From Aeromonas veronii (GTDB lineage: Bacteria > Pseudomonadota > Gammaproteobacteria > Enterobacterales > Aeromonadaceae): a DNA stretch of 64,000 nt. The notes beneath the pieces were generated by a model. The model made no database searches and was not told where the DNA came from. It saw nothing but the letters and a program-made list of their open reading frames with translations. Positions within the stretch are counted from its first letter, which is position 1, and every line of letters starts with the position of its first letter. Shown one piece after another: positions 1-9,491 of the stretch. Location: positions 655,501 to 719,500 of the forward strand of contig NZ_CP157875.1 of assembly GCF_040215105.1 (NCBI RefSeq), written 5' to 3'. The translations under genes and the position numbers were made by a program.

Positions 1-212
1 TCTTTTAGCAGACTCGGCTGCTGGATAAGGGAATCGGCGATGAAATCCGAGAGCCCGAGCAAGACAAGCAGTGTTTGCTGCTGCCCGGCGGGCAGCTCCC
101 CGTAGGCCGGCACCAGGGCGAGCAGCCGCTGCCACTGGCGGCTGGCCTGCTCGTGCAGCAGGGGCGGGAGAGAGGGGAGAGACGCGGGAGAGAGAGAATC
201 ATGCTGGGCCAC
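1..212 (-). CDS. glnE: Glutamate-ammonia-ligase adenylyltransferase, N-terminal part (cut by window edge)
   Basis: Only the first 70 or so residues lie in the window. GlnE adenylylates and deadenylylates glutamine synthetase in response to PII, tuning nitrogen assimilation in the cytoplasm. The visible reading frame ends with LLGLSDFIADSLIQQPSLL, which matches the conserved start of GlnE (E. coli has TFSDFVQDSVIAHPEWL at the same place). I chose a GTG start at 212-210 because an AAGGA Shine-Dalgarno lies 8 bases upstream. An overlapping ATG-started frame at 202 reads low-complexity Ser/Pro/Arg and is a shadow. The family is normally about 950 residues, so nearly all of it lies to the left. 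Confidence 0.75.
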   Translation of the reverse strand, partial: MAQHDSLSPASLPSLPPLLHEQASRQWQRLLALVPAYGELPAGQQQTLLVLLGLSDFIADSLIQQPSLLK

Positions 213-299
213 GGTTGCCGTCCTTGTGATTAACGGGTCTGCGAAGAAAAGGGAAACGCCGGCAGCCAATCTATCATCGCCGCGGGGCTCGGCACAGTG

Positions 300-358
300 G
301 GATGGGCGATCGGCGTGCCGGCGATCCCATCCGGTGTCGCGGTGACGTACCGTCACCG
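300..358. other. Inverted repeats between the GNAT gene and glnE
   Basis: The 194-base gap holds two inverted repeats. One is an imperfect GATGGG...CCCATC (301-306 and 326-331). The other is a perfect 8-bp stem CGGTGACG/CGTCACCG (340-347 and 351-358) with a 3-base loop. Neither is followed by a T-run on either strand, so I do not call an intrinsic terminator. They may protect the 3' end of the GNAT transcript or act as an operator. Confidence 0.35.
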
Positions 359-406
359 GTCGGGGGCAAGAGATGTTGACCGGTGAGAAACCGCAGTCCG
401 CGGAGC

Positions 407-850
407 TCAGGGGCGCCGGTAGATATCGGGGTCGTATTGCTCCATCAGGCTCTCTGGCCGGGCTGGTGCGGTGAAGCCGAAGCCGGCGTAGAGTCCGTGG
501 GCATCGGCGGTGGCCAGCATGAGACGGCGCAGCCCCTGCAACTCGGGATGGGCGAGGATGGCGGCGATCAGCGTCTTGCTGTGGCCCTGACCGCGATGGG
601 CCGGTAGCACGAACACGTCAGAGAGATAGCCGAAAGTGGCCCGATCCGTGATCACCCGGGCGAAGGCGACCTGCTGACCGTCCAGGTAGCCGCCGAAGCA
701 GAGGGAATGGTTGATGGCCCGCTGCACGGTGGCAAACGGAATGCCGGGGCTCCAGTAAGCCTCTTCGGACAGGAAGCGGTGGATCAGCGGCACGTCGAGC
801 CGCCCCTTGTCGTCGCTGATCTCCAGTCTGGTCTTGTCGCAGAGTTGCAT
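407..850 (-). CDS. GNAT-family N-acetyltransferase
   Basis: A 147-residue protein with the GNAT fold. Motif A is visible around residues 80-95 as VLPAHRGQGHSKTLI, the Q/R-x-x-G acetyl-CoA pyrophosphate loop. The C-terminal part (HGLYAGFGF) resembles the usual Y-x-x-x-GF motif B/4 tail. It would transfer an acetyl group from acetyl-CoA to an amine, but the substrate cannot be read from sequence. It lies on the same strand as the chemoreceptor upstream and glnE downstream but is separated from both by terminators or hairpins, so it is probably monocistronic. Confidence 0.85.
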   Translation of the reverse strand: MQLCDKTRLEISDDKGRLDVPLIHRFLSEEAYWSPGIPFATVQRAINHSLCFGGYLDGQQVAFARVITDRATFGYLSDVFVLPAHRGQGHSKTLIAAILAHPELQGLRRLMLATADAHGLYAGFGFTAPARPESLMEQYDPDIYRRP

Positions 851-871
851 CCTGGCTCCTTGCCGTGGCGT

Positions 872-900
872 TCAAAAAAGAAGGCTCCTTGCGGAGCCTC
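872..900 (-). terminator. Intrinsic terminator of the chemoreceptor gene
   Basis: Stem AGGCTCC/GGAGCCT (882-888 and 893-899) with loop TTGC. On the minus strand the stem is followed by TTCTTTTTTG, a good U-tract. It sits just after the chemoreceptor stop at 923. Confidence 0.85.
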
Positions 901-922
901 TCAACATACCAGCATGTGCCGG

Positions 923-2173
923 TCAGGCAAGTTTGAAGGCCTGGATATGGTTGTCCAGCGTCTGGCTGTGGTGCTCCACCAGTTCGGAGGCATCTTTCAG
1001 CTCCCGCAGCACCACCACGGATCCTTCCACCACCTGTTTGACCTGCTCCAGGTTGGCGCTCATCTCCTCGGCCACCGAGCTCTGCTGCTCGGAGGCGGCG
1101 GCGATCTGGCGGTTCATGTCGGCCACGCCCTGTACCCGCTGCACTATGGTGGCGAGCTGATCGCCAGCCTGGGTCACCTGCTCCACCCCCTTGTCCGCCT
1201 GCTGCACGCTCTGGGCCATCAGGCCGACGGCCTGGCGGGCATTGCCTTGCAACTGCTCGATCATCTTCTGGATCTCGACGGTGGCGGCCTGGGCCCGGTT
1301 GGCGAGCTCCCGCACCTCGGAGGCGACCACGGCGAAGCCGCGTCCCGCCTCACCGGCGCGGGCGGCCTCGATGGCGGCGTTCAGGGCCAGCAGGTTGGTC
1401 TGCTCCGAGATGCTGCGGATGGTGTCCACTACTGAGCCGATACGATCCACCCCGTGCTCCACCTCGTTGACCACGGTGGAGGAGCGCTGGATGTTGTCGG
1501 ACAGGGTATCGATGGTGCTGACGGTGGCGGCCACGCAGCGGCTGCCCTCCTCGGCCAGGGCACTGGCATCGGAGGTGGCATGGGAGGCCTGCTCCGCATG
1601 GGCGGCCACCTCGCGAATGGCGCCGACCATCTGGCTCATGGCGCTCGCCAGCTGTTCAATCTGGGTGAACTCCTCGTTGATCGCCTCGTTGGCCTCTTCC
1701 ATGCAGAGGGTCACCTGGGAGGCGATGTCGTTGAGCTCCTTGCAGGCGACACGCTGGGTGCCGAACACCTCCTTGAGATTCTCCTGGGAGTGGGCCACCG
1801 CCTTGGCGATGTCACCGAATTCGTCGCGGGACTTGAGCAGCACGCTGTGGCTGAGATCCTTGCGGGCGAAGCGCTCGAGCAGCCCCACCAGGTAGTGCAC
1901 CTGTTTGACCATGAGGCGGGAGCCGGTCAGCAGCAGGATGACGAAGATCACCCCCATCAGGGCCGTCTCCATCAGGCCGGTCCAGAGCAGGCGATCGGAG
2001 ATGGCATTGGCCTTGGCGGCCTCGATGCCTTCGGCCAGCAGGGTGGCCTCCAGGTTGCTGGCATCGAACCAGAGTTTGACCAGCAACAACAGGGTGCTGA
2101 ACACCATGAGCAGGACCACTTTGGGCACCAGACGGATATTGCTCATGCGCCGTTCCAGCGAGTTCAACTGCAT
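923..2173 (-). CDS. Methyl-accepting chemotaxis protein with minimal sensor region
   Basis: A 416-residue inner-membrane chemoreceptor. There are two membrane helices (about residues 17-36 and 62-85) with only about 25 residues between them, so there is no classical periplasmic ligand-binding domain. A HAMP-like region follows, then a long coiled signalling domain. Its highly conserved hairpin tip ([19 protein letters not shown]) binds CheW and CheA. The start at 2173 has AGGAG seven bases upstream. An in-frame ATG at 2197 has a poorer, closer site and would add eight residues. The gene is divergent from a potassium-channel-like gene. The lack of a sensor domain suggests it reads membrane state, energy level or a partner protein; this is inference. 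Confidence 0.93.
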   Translation of the reverse strand: MQLNSLERRMSNIRLVPKVVLLMVFSTLLLLVKLWFDASNLEATLLAEGIEAAKANAISDRLLWTGLMETALMGVIFVILLLTGSRLMVKQVHYLVGLLERFARKDLSHSVLLKSRDEFGDIAKAVAHSQENLKEVFGTQRVACKELNDIASQVTLCMEEANEAINEEFTQIEQLASAMSQMVGAIREVAAHAEQASHATSDASALAEEGSRCVAATVSTIDTLSDNIQRSSTVVNEVEHGVDRIGSVVDTIRSISEQTNLLALNAAIEAARAGEAGRGFAVVASEVRELANRAQAATVEIQKMIEQLQGNARQAVGLMAQSVQQADKGVEQVTQAGDQLATIVQRVQGVADMNRQIAAASEQQSSVAEEMSANLEQVKQVVEGSVVVLRELKDASELVEHHSQTLDNHIQAFKLA

Positions 2174-2273
2174 AATCTTTCTCCTTTCAACGTCCATTTT
2201 TCCTTTGTCATCATGGCTATCGGCATTATCTTCCTTTTTGTTACTTGGTACTGCGTTTAAAGTTGGAAAATGT

Positions 2274-3026
2274 ATGCGACATCACTTAAGTCACCTGCGC
2301 GCCACGGATCTGCTGATGGCGTTTCTGTCGGTGATCTCCGTCATCCTGGTGGGCGCCCGCTGGTGGGGGTATGGGGAGCTGAGCCCCCAGACCCGACAAC
2401 TCTTCTATGACCTCGACAGCCTGATCTGCTACTTCTTCCTCGCCCATTTTGCCTATGGCTGGGTGCGGGCATCCGATCGGATGGCCTTCTTCAAGGCCAA
2501 CTGGTTCTATCTGCCGGGCAGCCTGCCCATGGTGGAGCAACTGCGCTGGGCGCGGCTGATCCAGCTGTGGCGCGTTTATCAACTGCTGCGTGACGGGCCA
2601 GATTTGCTCGGCATGTTCCGCCGCGAGCGCAACGAGACGACGATCTCCGGTATTCTGTTTCTGTTCTTCCTGTTGCTGGGGGTCGGCTCTGGCGTCATGT
2701 TCTGGCTGGAGTCGGGCCATCCCGGCAGCCAGATAGAGACGCCCTATGACGCCTTCTGGTGGACGCTCGTCACGTTATCTACCGTGGGCTACGGGGACCT
2801 GGTCCCCAAGACCGAGGAGGGGCGTTTCGTCGCCAGCCTGCTGATCCTGTTCGGGGTCGGGTTGTTCGGTGCCATCAGTGGTTTCATGGCCAGCCTGTTT
2901 GTTCATCCGGGCCGCACCAGCGAGGACGACAGCCAGTGGCGGCGCAGGCAGCACGAGCAGCAGGAGCAGTTGCTGCAAGAGATCAAGGCATTGCGGGAAG
3001 AGGTAAAGGCGCTGCAGCAACGCTAG
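2274..3026 (+). CDS. Voltage-gated-type potassium channel (single-pore VIC family)
   Basis: A 250-residue inner-membrane protein. The potassium selectivity filter TVGYG is at residues 170-174, between a strongly hydrophobic S5 (about 124-145) and S6 (about 190-215). The N-terminal part (10-105) has further hydrophobic segments and an R/W-rich S4-like stretch ([16 protein letters not shown]), as in six-helix channels such as Kch. After S6 comes a short charged coiled coil (residues 225-250) instead of an RCK/TrkA-N domain, so gating by NAD or calcium through RCK is unlikely. The start at 2274 has GGAAA six bases upstream. The open frame extends further upstream, but that part overlaps the chemoreceptor and is not protein-like. 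Confidence 0.85.
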   Translation: MRHHLSHLRATDLLMAFLSVISVILVGARWWGYGELSPQTRQLFYDLDSLICYFFLAHFAYGWVRASDRMAFFKANWFYLPGSLPMVEQLRWARLIQLWRVYQLLRDGPDLLGMFRRERNETTISGILFLFFLLLGVGSGVMFWLESGHPGSQIETPYDAFWWTLVTLSTVGYGDLVPKTEEGRFVASLLILFGVGLFGAISGFMASLFVHPGRTSEDDSQWRRRQHEQQEQLLQEIKALREEVKALQQR

Positions 3027-3030
3027 GCGG

Positions 3031-3050
3031 CCCCATTGAAGCCAATGGGG
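3031..3050. other. Perfect hairpin after the channel gene
   Basis: CCCCATTG/CAATGGGG stem (3031-3038 and 3043-3050) with an AAGC loop, four bases after the channel stop codon. No T-run follows, so this is a 3'-end hairpin rather than a convincing intrinsic terminator. The remaining sequence up to 3225 shows nothing recognisable. Confidence 0.4.
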
Positions 3051-3225
3051 GGCGGATCCCGGTTCGACCCCCGGGGCGGCGTCTGGAATGGTCGCGTGGG
3101 GTTAGGCACAAGATGCGAGCCAGCGCTCAGGGCGGGGGAGGGTATCTTTCTTTGCTTGTCCTTTGACCCGCCAGCAGCTTAACATTCCGCCTGTCACCTA
3201 ACTCAACGAAGAGAATCGATCGACC

Positions 3226-3831
3226 ATGCGCGCCCTTCTCGGGATTTTGATCTGCTTGTGTGCCCAACAGGCACTGGCCGACACCCGTTATGTTTCAGAC
3301 AACATCTTTACCTATATCCACAACGGCCCGGGTACCCAGTACCGGATCCTCGGCAGCGTCAAGGCCGGTGAGTCCCTGGAGGTCAAGACGGTCAACAATG
3401 AGGCCGGCTTCACCCAGATAGTGGACGGTCGTGGCCGTGAGGGCTGGATCAAGAACAGCGAGCTGCAGAGCCAGATCAGCCTGCGCGAGCGCCTGCCCCA
3501 GGTGGAGAAGGAGCTGGAAGAGGCCAAGGCCCGTCTGCTGAACCTCAATGGCGACAACGAGCGCCGCTTCGCCGAAAAAGATGGCAAGCTTGCCGAGCAG
3601 ACCCAGGAGATCGCCACCCTGAAGGCCCAGCTGGCCAGCCAGGGTGACGAGATGGGGAACCTCAAGGAGCAGAACGAGGCCCTGACCCAGAGCTACGACA
3701 ACCAGGAGCACGACATGCAGATGGACTGGTTCATCCGTGGCGGCGCCATGGTGGGCGGCGGCATCCTGCTGGGCATTCTGCTCCCCATGTTGCCCCGTCG
3801 TCGCAAGAGCAGCGAACGCTGGATGAACTGA
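3226..3831 (+). CDS. ygiM: YgiM-type SH3-domain membrane protein (TIGR04211 family)
   Basis: A 201-residue cell-envelope protein. A Sec signal peptide (about residues 1-18, ending QQALA before DTRYVSD) precedes a bacterial SH3 domain (about 20-85, with the typical NGPGTQYRILGSVKAGE stretch). Next comes a long Glu/Gln/Lys-rich coiled coil (about 85-160) and one C-terminal membrane helix (about 169-188) followed by a basic tail. This domain order is that of E. coli YgiM, whose biochemical role is not established. The gene stands alone between the channel and nudC and has its own strong terminator. Confidence 0.88.
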   Translation: MRALLGILICLCAQQALADTRYVSDNIFTYIHNGPGTQYRILGSVKAGESLEVKTVNNEAGFTQIVDGRGREGWIKNSELQSQISLRERLPQVEKELEEAKARLLNLNGDNERRFAEKDGKLAEQTQEIATLKAQLASQGDEMGNLKEQNEALTQSYDNQEHDMQMDWFIRGGAMVGGGILLGILLPMLPRRRKSSERWMN

Positions 3832-3854
3832 CGACCATCATGGGTTGGATGAAA

Positions 3855-3882
3855 GAGGGCCGCGAAAGCGGCCCTCTTTTTT
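3855..3882 (+). terminator. Intrinsic terminator of the ygiM-like gene
   Basis: Nine-bp GC-rich stem GAGGGCCGC/GCGGCCCTC (3855-3863 and 3868-3876) closed by a GAAA tetraloop and followed by six T residues (3877-3882). Confidence 0.95.
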
Positions 3883-3975
3883 CAAGGGGCGGGTCGCCAG
3901 CGGGGATGGGCGGCCGTAAGATGGAGCGCATGCGTCCGTGCCCTGCACCTTCTTCTCAACGAGAGTCTTCATCTT

Positions 3976-4755
3976 ATGTCATCGACCGAACAGGCCCGCT
4001 GGTTCGTGCTGGGGGGCGATCACCTCGTCCTGCTGGACGGGCAGGGGCAGATCCCACAGGGTTGTCGTAGCCAGCTGCCCGCCGAGCTGCAGGACGCCCC
4101 TTTCGAGCCCTTTGATCACTGGGAGGGCCTGCCCTGCCACCTGCTGGATCTGGGGGAAGAGGCCGACACCTCGGCCATGACGGGCCTGCGCCAGCTGATG
4201 GTGGCCGGGGACGAGGAGGGCTTTCGCCTCGCGGGTCGCGCCTGGCAGCTCGCCACCTTCCGCCGCAGCCATCGCTTCTGCGGCGAGTGCGGCGCCGCCA
4301 TGGTCCCGAAGGCGGGGGAGTGGGCCATGGCCTGCGGGCAGGGGCACGTGGTCTATCCGCGCATCTCCCCCTGCATCATAGTGGCGGTGCGCAAGGGAGC
4401 GGCCATCCTGCTGGCGGCCCACCGTCGTCACTATCAGGCGGAGGATCCCATGTATACGGTGCTCGCCGGTTTCGTCGAGGCCGGTGAAAACCTGGAGCAG
4501 TGCGTGGCGCGGGAGGTATTCGAGGAGAGCGGCATCAGGGTGCACAATGTGCGCTATGTGGCGAGCCAGCCTTGGCCCTTCCCCCACAGCCTGATGATGG
4601 GCTTCACCGCCGATTACCAGAGCGGCGAGATCAAGGTGCAGGACGAGGAGCTGGTGGCCGCCGACTTCTTCGAAGCCGACCGCCTGCCCCGCCTGCCCCC
4701 TCACGGCACCATAGCGCGCAGCCTGATTGAGCAGTGCCTCGCCGGCGACGCCTGA
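3976..4755 (+). CDS. nudC: NADH pyrophosphatase / NAD-cap hydrolase (Nudix)
   Basis: A 259-residue NudC, close to the 257 of E. coli. It hydrolyses NAD(H) to NMN(H) and AMP and removes NAD caps from RNA. The Nudix box runs from about residue 165 to 187 (GFVEAGENLEQ...REVFEESG), and the NudC signature SQPWPFP is at 197-203. The zinc-ribbon is unusual. CGEC (102-105) supplies two ligands and C120 a third, but the fourth cysteine found in E. coli (CSHC) is missing here (CGQGH). His124 could substitute. The gene precedes hemE as in E. coli. The start at 3976 has only a weak GAGAG site. Confidence 0.95.
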   Translation: MSSTEQARWFVLGGDHLVLLDGQGQIPQGCRSQLPAELQDAPFEPFDHWEGLPCHLLDLGEEADTSAMTGLRQLMVAGDEEGFRLAGRAWQLATFRRSHRFCGECGAAMVPKAGEWAMACGQGHVVYPRISPCIIVAVRKGAAILLAAHRRHYQAEDPMYTVLAGFVEAGENLEQCVAREVFEESGIRVHNVRYVASQPWPFPHSLMMGFTADYQSGEIKVQDEELVAADFFEADRLPRLPPHGTIARSLIEQCLAGDA

Positions 4756-4778
4756 CCGACGTCCGGACCAAGAGGATG

Positions 4779-4800
4779 AGGGGCGCTTGTTTGCGCCCCT
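4779..4800 (+). terminator. Hairpin between nudC and hemE
   Basis: AGGGGCGC/GCGCCCCT stem (4779-4786 and 4793-4800), loop TTGTTT, followed by the weakly T-rich TCACATCTTT. A probable but inefficient intrinsic terminator. Confidence 0.6.
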
Positions 4801-4909
4801 TCACATCTTTGTGCACCGATGGCCCCACTCTGTGTTTGAGCCGCCCTAAGCCCCACACAAAGTGGTATCATATCCGCCATTTTATGCTGGATATGACTCA
4901 GGAACTGGG

Positions 4910-5977
4910 ATGAAAGAGCTGAAAAACGATCGATACCTGCGTGCCCTGCTGCGCCAGGAAGTGGACATGACCCCGGTGTGGATGATGCGTCAGGCCGGCC
5001 GTTATCTGCCGGAATACAAGGCGACCCGCGCCGTGGCGGGGGATTTCATGTCCCTGTGCCGCAACGCCGAGCTGGCCTGCGAGGTCACCCTGCAGCCCCT
5101 GCGCCGCTATCCGCTCGATGCCGCCATCCTCTTCTCCGACATCCTGACCGTGCCCGACGCCATGGGGCTCGGCCTCTACTTCGAGCACGGCGAAGGCCCG
5201 CGCTTCGAGCGCCCCATCAAGTCCATGGCGGATGTGCAGGCCCTGCCCATCCCGGATCCGGAAGACGAGCTCGGCTACGTGATGAATGCGGTGCGCACCA
5301 TTCGCCGTGAGCTCAAGGGGGAAGTGCCCCTCATCGGTTTCTCCGGCAGCCCCTGGACCCTGGCCACCTACATGGTGGAGGGCGGCAGCTCCAAGGCGTT
5401 CACCAAGATCAAGCAGATGATGTACGCCGAACCCATGACCCTGCACCTCCTGCTGGACAAGCTGGCGGACAGCGTGATCGCGTATCTCAACGCCCAGATC
5501 AAGGCCGGCGCCCAGTCGGTCATGGTGTTCGACACCTGGGGTGGCGTGCTGACCCCGCGGGATTACCGCGACTTCTCCCTGCAGTACATGCACAAGATTG
5601 TCGATGGCCTCATCCGCGAGCATGACGGTCGCCGGGTACCGGTCACCCTGTTCACCAAGAACGGCGGCCAGTGGCTGGAGCAGATCGCCGCTACCGGCTG
5701 TGATGCGCTGGGTCTGGACTGGACCACCGACATTGCCGACGCCAAGCGCCGGGTCGGTGACAAGGTGGCGCTGCAGGGCAACATGGATCCCTCCATGCTC
5801 TACGCCGCCCCCGAACGCATCCGTGAAGAGGTGGCCACCATCCTGGCCGGTTTCGGTCAGGGCAACGGCCACGTCTTCAACCTGGGTCACGGCATCCACC
5901 AGGACGTGGATCCCGAGCACGCCGGCGTCTTTGTGAACGCGGTGCACGAGCTCTCTGCCCAGTATCACGGCCGCTGA
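4910..5977 (+). CDS. hemE: Uroporphyrinogen decarboxylase
   Basis: A 355-residue cytoplasmic enzyme of haem synthesis. It removes four acetate carboxyls from uroporphyrinogen III to give coproporphyrinogen III. Both family signatures are present: [16 protein letters not shown] near residue 21, which holds the substrate-binding arginine, and [17 protein letters not shown] near 142. I took the ATG at 4910 ([16 protein letters not shown]), which aligns with the E. coli start. The open frame extends 16 codons upstream (from 4862) without homology. AGGAA precedes the chosen start. The product is very similar to E. coli HemE over its whole length. Confidence 0.97.
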   Translation: MKELKNDRYLRALLRQEVDMTPVWMMRQAGRYLPEYKATRAVAGDFMSLCRNAELACEVTLQPLRRYPLDAAILFSDILTVPDAMGLGLYFEHGEGPRFERPIKSMADVQALPIPDPEDELGYVMNAVRTIRRELKGEVPLIGFSGSPWTLATYMVEGGSSKAFTKIKQMMYAEPMTLHLLLDKLADSVIAYLNAQIKAGAQSVMVFDTWGGVLTPRDYRDFSLQYMHKIVDGLIREHDGRRVPVTLFTKNGGQWLEQIAATGCDALGLDWTTDIADAKRRVGDKVALQGNMDPSMLYAAPERIREEVATILAGFGQGNGHVFNLGHGIHQDVDPEHAGVFVNAVHELSAQYHGR

Positions 5978-5998
5978 GGCCGTCACATGCGTATGACG

Positions 5999-6021
5999 AC
6001 GGGGCCTGCTGGCCCCGTTTT
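5999..6021 (+). terminator. Intrinsic terminator of hemE
   Basis: ACGGGGCC/GGCCCCGT stem (5999-6006 and 6011-6018) with loop TGCT, running into TTTT (6018-6021). Confidence 0.88.
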
Positions 6022-6163
6022 GCTATCCGCGACTGGGCGCCGTCATGCGTGGGGATTACACCCGGGCCCTGGCTCGGGTTACACTGCGCCATCGGTGACC
6101 CTGGGTCACACACAAGACAGCCGGCGAGCCCTGAATGGGGGCCGGGCCATGGCAGGAGGCAGA

Positions 6164-7093
6164 ATGAGCAAGGGTTCTTGGGATTGGGGCATCGACCTTG
6201 GCGGGACCAAGTGTGAGTGCGTGGTGCTGGACGGTGACGAGGTGCTGCTGCGACATCGCATCCCCACCGAGCGTCGCGGTGGCTATCAGCACATGATCGG
6301 CCAGATTGCCAAGCTGGTGGATGAATGTGCCGAGAAACTCGGTCAACGCCCCAGCATCATCGGCATGGGCACGCCAGGGGCGCGGGATCCCCAGACCGGG
6401 CTGATGAAGAACTGCAACACCACCGAACTCAACGACAAGCCGTTCAAGGAAGATCTGGAACGCAGGCTGGGCGTGCCCGTGCTCATCGCCAACGACGCCA
6501 ACTGCTTCGCCCTGGCGGAGACCCACCTCGGCGCCGTGCGCCAGCACCACCCGAATGCGAGAGTCGTGTTCGGCATCATCATGGGGACGGGGGTGGGCTC
6601 CGGCATCGTCATCAACGGCCAGATCCTCAACGGCCACCACGGCATCGCCGGGGAGTGGGGTCACAACGTGCTCTCGCCGGACGGCCCCGAGTGCTACTGC
6701 GGCAAGCGTGGCTGCGTCGAGACCTTCATCAGCGGCCCGGCCCTGGAGGCCTGGTACGAGGCCAAGGCCAGGCGCCACCTGTCGCTGGCCCAGATTGCGG
6801 CGGCAACCGCCCACGATCACGTGGCCAAGCTCACCATAGACCGGCTGCACCTGCTGTTTGGCAAGGCGCTGGCCAACGTGGTCAACATTCTGGATCCGGA
6901 CGTCATCGTCATCGGTGGCGGGGTGGGCAACGTGCAGAGCCTCTATACCGCCGGACGAGAGACCGTCTTGCCCTTCCTGTTCAACCCCCGCTTCGCCACC
7001 CCCATCATCGCGCCCTCCCTCGGGGACAGCGCCGGGGTGTTCGGGGCGGCGCTGCTGGCTCGCGGCGTCTTCAAGGATGCCCTGCTGTCGTGA
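6164..7093 (+). CDS. ROK-family sugar kinase
   Basis: A 309-residue ROK kinase that phosphorylates a hexose with ATP. The phosphate-binding DLGGTK motif is at residues 11-16. The ROK zinc site is present as GEWGHN followed by the cysteine cluster CYCGKRGC, and [14 protein letters not shown] near the C-terminus is typical. The sequence is close to E. coli Mak (fructo/mannokinase) and NagK, and the exact sugar cannot be decided. AGGAGG four bases before the ATG at 6164 fixes the start. The gene sits directly before the epd-pgk-fbaA cluster on the same strand with a 46-base gap, so it may be co-transcribed with epd. Confidence 0.9.
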   Translation: MSKGSWDWGIDLGGTKCECVVLDGDEVLLRHRIPTERRGGYQHMIGQIAKLVDECAEKLGQRPSIIGMGTPGARDPQTGLMKNCNTTELNDKPFKEDLERRLGVPVLIANDANCFALAETHLGAVRQHHPNARVVFGIIMGTGVGSGIVINGQILNGHHGIAGEWGHNVLSPDGPECYCGKRGCVETFISGPALEAWYEAKARRHLSLAQIAAATAHDHVAKLTIDRLHLLFGKALANVVNILDPDVIVIGGGVGNVQSLYTAGRETVLPFLFNPRFATPIIAPSLGDSAGVFGAALLARGVFKDALLS

Positions 7094-7139
7094 GCCAGCC
7101 ATCGACCCCATCCCCTGTCGTCAAGGACACGGAGTTTTC

Positions 7140-8150
7140 ATGATCAAGATTGCCATCAACGGATATGGCCGCATCGGCCGCAACGTGCTGCGTGCCCTCT
7201 ACGAGAGCGGCCGCGACAACAACATCAAGATAGTGGCCATCAACGAGCTGGCGGCCCCCGAGGCCATGGTGCACCTCACCCGCTTCGACACCAGCCACGG
7301 CCGCTTCCACCATCCGGTACAGCTTGCGGGCAACAGCATGCTGGTGGGGGAGGATCTCATCCCCCTGTTCGCCGAGCGGGATCCGGCCAGGCTGCCCTGG
7401 CGGGCGCTGGGGGTGGACGTGGTGCTCGATTGTACCGGGGTGTTCGGTTCACGGGCCGATGCGGAGCTGCATCTGGCGGCGGGGGCGGGCAAGGTACTGT
7501 TCTCCCACCCGGCGGATGCGGATGTGGATGCCACCATCGTCTACGGGGTGAATCACCAGACCCTGACGGGGCGGGAGCGGATCGTCTCCAATGCCTCCTG
7601 CACCACCAACTGCGTGGTGCCCGTCATCGAAACATTGCATCGAGAATTCGAGATCAATTGTGGTACTATTACGACAATTCATTCGGCCATGCACGATCAG
7701 CAAGTCATCGATGCCTACCACAGTGACTTGCGCAGAACGCGAGCGGCGAGCCAGTCCATCATCCCGGTGGACACCAAGCTGGCAAAGGGGTTGGAGCGTA
7801 TCCTTCCCCACTTCGCCGGCAAGTTCGAGGCGATCGCGGTGCGGGTGCCGACCATTAACGTCACGGCGATGGATCTCAGCATCACTGTTCGTAAAAAAGT
7901 GACAGTTAGTGACGTAAATCAAGCCCTGCAACGGGCATCCAGAGGTACATTAAGCGGTATTCTGGATTACACGGAAGAGCCATTGGTTTCCGTAGACTTT
8001 AATCATGATGCACACTCCTGCATCATTGATGGTACCCAGACTCGAGTGAGCGATGCCAACCTCGTCAAGATGCTGATGTGGTGTGATAACGAATGGGGCT
8101 TCGCGAATCGGATGCTGGATACCACCCGGGCCATGATGGCCGCAGGCTGA
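7140..8150 (+). CDS. epd: D-erythrose-4-phosphate dehydrogenase
   Basis: A 336-residue member of the GAPDH family. It oxidises erythrose 4-phosphate to 4-phosphoerythronate for pyridoxal phosphate synthesis. The N-terminal NAD-binding turn is [10 protein letters not shown], and the catalytic cysteine lies in SNASCTTNC near residue 155. The Epd-type [10 protein letters not shown] and [16 protein letters not shown] stretches match E. coli Epd far better than GapA. The start at 7140 has GGAG five bases upstream. It opens the epd-pgk-fbaA cluster conserved in enterics and vibrios. pdxJ, the end of the same pathway, is also in this window at 29 kb. Confidence 0.95.
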   Translation: MIKIAINGYGRIGRNVLRALYESGRDNNIKIVAINELAAPEAMVHLTRFDTSHGRFHHPVQLAGNSMLVGEDLIPLFAERDPARLPWRALGVDVVLDCTGVFGSRADAELHLAAGAGKVLFSHPADADVDATIVYGVNHQTLTGRERIVSNASCTTNCVVPVIETLHREFEINCGTITTIHSAMHDQQVIDAYHSDLRRTRAASQSIIPVDTKLAKGLERILPHFAGKFEAIAVRVPTINVTAMDLSITVRKKVTVSDVNQALQRASRGTLSGILDYTEEPLVSVDFNHDAHSCIIDGTQTRVSDANLVKMLMWCDNEWGFANRMLDTTRAMMAAG

Positions 8151-8213
8151 GAGCCTGCACGGGTGCAAGGTTACTGTTTTTTTAACATTACCTGAAAATA
8201 TAGAGGACTGAAT

Positions 8214-9377
8214 ATGTCTGTTATCAAGATGACCGACCTGGATCTGGCGGGTAAACGCGTCCTGATCCGTGCTGACCTGAACGTGCCGGTAAAAGACGGC
8301 AAGGTCACTTCCGATGCACGTATCGTCGCTACCCTGCCGACCATCAAGCTGGCTCTGGAAAAGGGCGCCAAGCTGATGATCACCTCCCACCTGGGTCGTC
8401 CGACCGAGGGCGAATACAACGAAGAATTCTCCCTGGCTCCGGTTGTCAACTATCTGAAAGACGCACTGTCCTGCCCGGTCCGTCTGGCCAAAGACTACCT
8501 GGATGGCGTCGACGTCGCCGCCGGTGAGCTGGTTGTGCTGGAAAACTGCCGCTTCAACAAGGGCGAGAAGAAAAACACCGAAGAGCTGGCCAAAAAATAC
8601 GCCGCCCTGTGTGACGTCTTCGTGATGGATGCGTTCGGTACCGCTCACCGCGCCGAAGGTTCCACCTATGGTGTGGCCCAGTTTGCCCCCGTTGCCTGTG
8701 CTGGTCCCCTGCTGGCCGGTGAACTGGAAGCCCTCGGCAAGGCCATGCTGAAGCCTGAGCGCCCCATGGTTGCCATCGTCGGCGGCTCCAAAGTCTCCAC
8801 CAAGCTGACCGTGCTGGAATCCCTCTCCAAGATCGCTGACCAGCTGGTAGTCGGTGGTGGCATCGCCAACACCTTCATCGCTGCTGCCGGTCACAACGTC
8901 GGCAAGTCCCTGTGCGAGCACGACCTGATCGACACCGCCAAGAAGCTGGCTGCCGAGACCAACATTCCGGTGACCACCGACGTGGTTGTTGGTGCAGAAT
9001 TCTCTGAATCCACCCCTGCCACCATCAAATCTGTCGCAGACGTGACTGATGGCGACATGATCTTCGATATCGGCCCGGATTCCGCCAAGGCCCTGGCCGA
9101 CATCATCATGAACGCCAAGACCATCCTGTGGAACGGCCCGGTCGGCGTGTTCGAGTTCGACCAGTTCGCCGCAGGCACCAAGGTGATCGCCGAAGCCATC
9201 GCCGCTTCCCCGGCCTTCTCCATCGCTGGTGGTGGTGACACCCTGGCCGCCATCGACAAGTTCGGCATCGCCGACAAGGTCTCCTACATCTCCACCGGCG
9301 GCGGCGCCTTCCTGGAGTTCGTAGAAGGCAAGGTACTGCCGGCCGTGGCGATTCTGGAACAGCGCGCCAAAGCCTAA
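8214..9377 (+). CDS. pgk: Phosphoglycerate kinase
   Basis: A 387-residue cytoplasmic glycolytic enzyme that transfers phosphate from 1,3-bisphosphoglycerate to ADP. The substrate-binding arginine motif [11 protein letters not shown] is near residue 15, and the C-terminal nucleotide domain contains [12 protein letters not shown] and the GGGDT loop. Length equals E. coli Pgk. The start is the ATG at 8214, with GAGGA nine bases upstream. It lies between epd and fbaA. Codon usage is visibly more biased than in neighbours, as expected for a highly expressed gene. Confidence 0.98.
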   Translation: MSVIKMTDLDLAGKRVLIRADLNVPVKDGKVTSDARIVATLPTIKLALEKGAKLMITSHLGRPTEGEYNEEFSLAPVVNYLKDALSCPVRLAKDYLDGVDVAAGELVVLENCRFNKGEKKNTEELAKKYAALCDVFVMDAFGTAHRAEGSTYGVAQFAPVACAGPLLAGELEALGKAMLKPERPMVAIVGGSKVSTKLTVLESLSKIADQLVVGGGIANTFIAAAGHNVGKSLCEHDLIDTAKKLAAETNIPVTTDVVVGAEFSESTPATIKSVADVTDGDMIFDIGPDSAKALADIIMNAKTILWNGPVGVFEFDQFAAGTKVIAEAIAASPAFSIAGGGDTLAAIDKFGIADKVSYISTGGGAFLEFVEGKVLPAVAILEQRAKA

Positions 9378-9388
9378 TTGACCCGAAG

Positions 9389-9411
9389 CGGGGGGCAAAA
9401 GCCTCCCGTTT
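9389..9411 (+). terminator. Hairpin between pgk and fbaA
   Basis: CGGGGGGC/GCCTCCCG (9389-9396 and 9401-9408, one G-T wobble) with an AAAA loop, followed by TTTCGTTT. Probably a partial terminator that separates or tunes pgk and fbaA expression. Confidence 0.65.
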
Positions 9412-9491
9412 CGTTTATCATGTGACCGCTGTGCCGGTTCGTGATGAACCCCCATTTTTATTAACGGCATACGAGAACAGGACGATTTAAC

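Noticed and set aside
3058..3075. CCCGGTTCGACCCCCGGG resembles a tRNA T arm
   Set aside because: No matching acceptor, anticodon or D arm is present on either side, and the stem does not pair in tRNA register.
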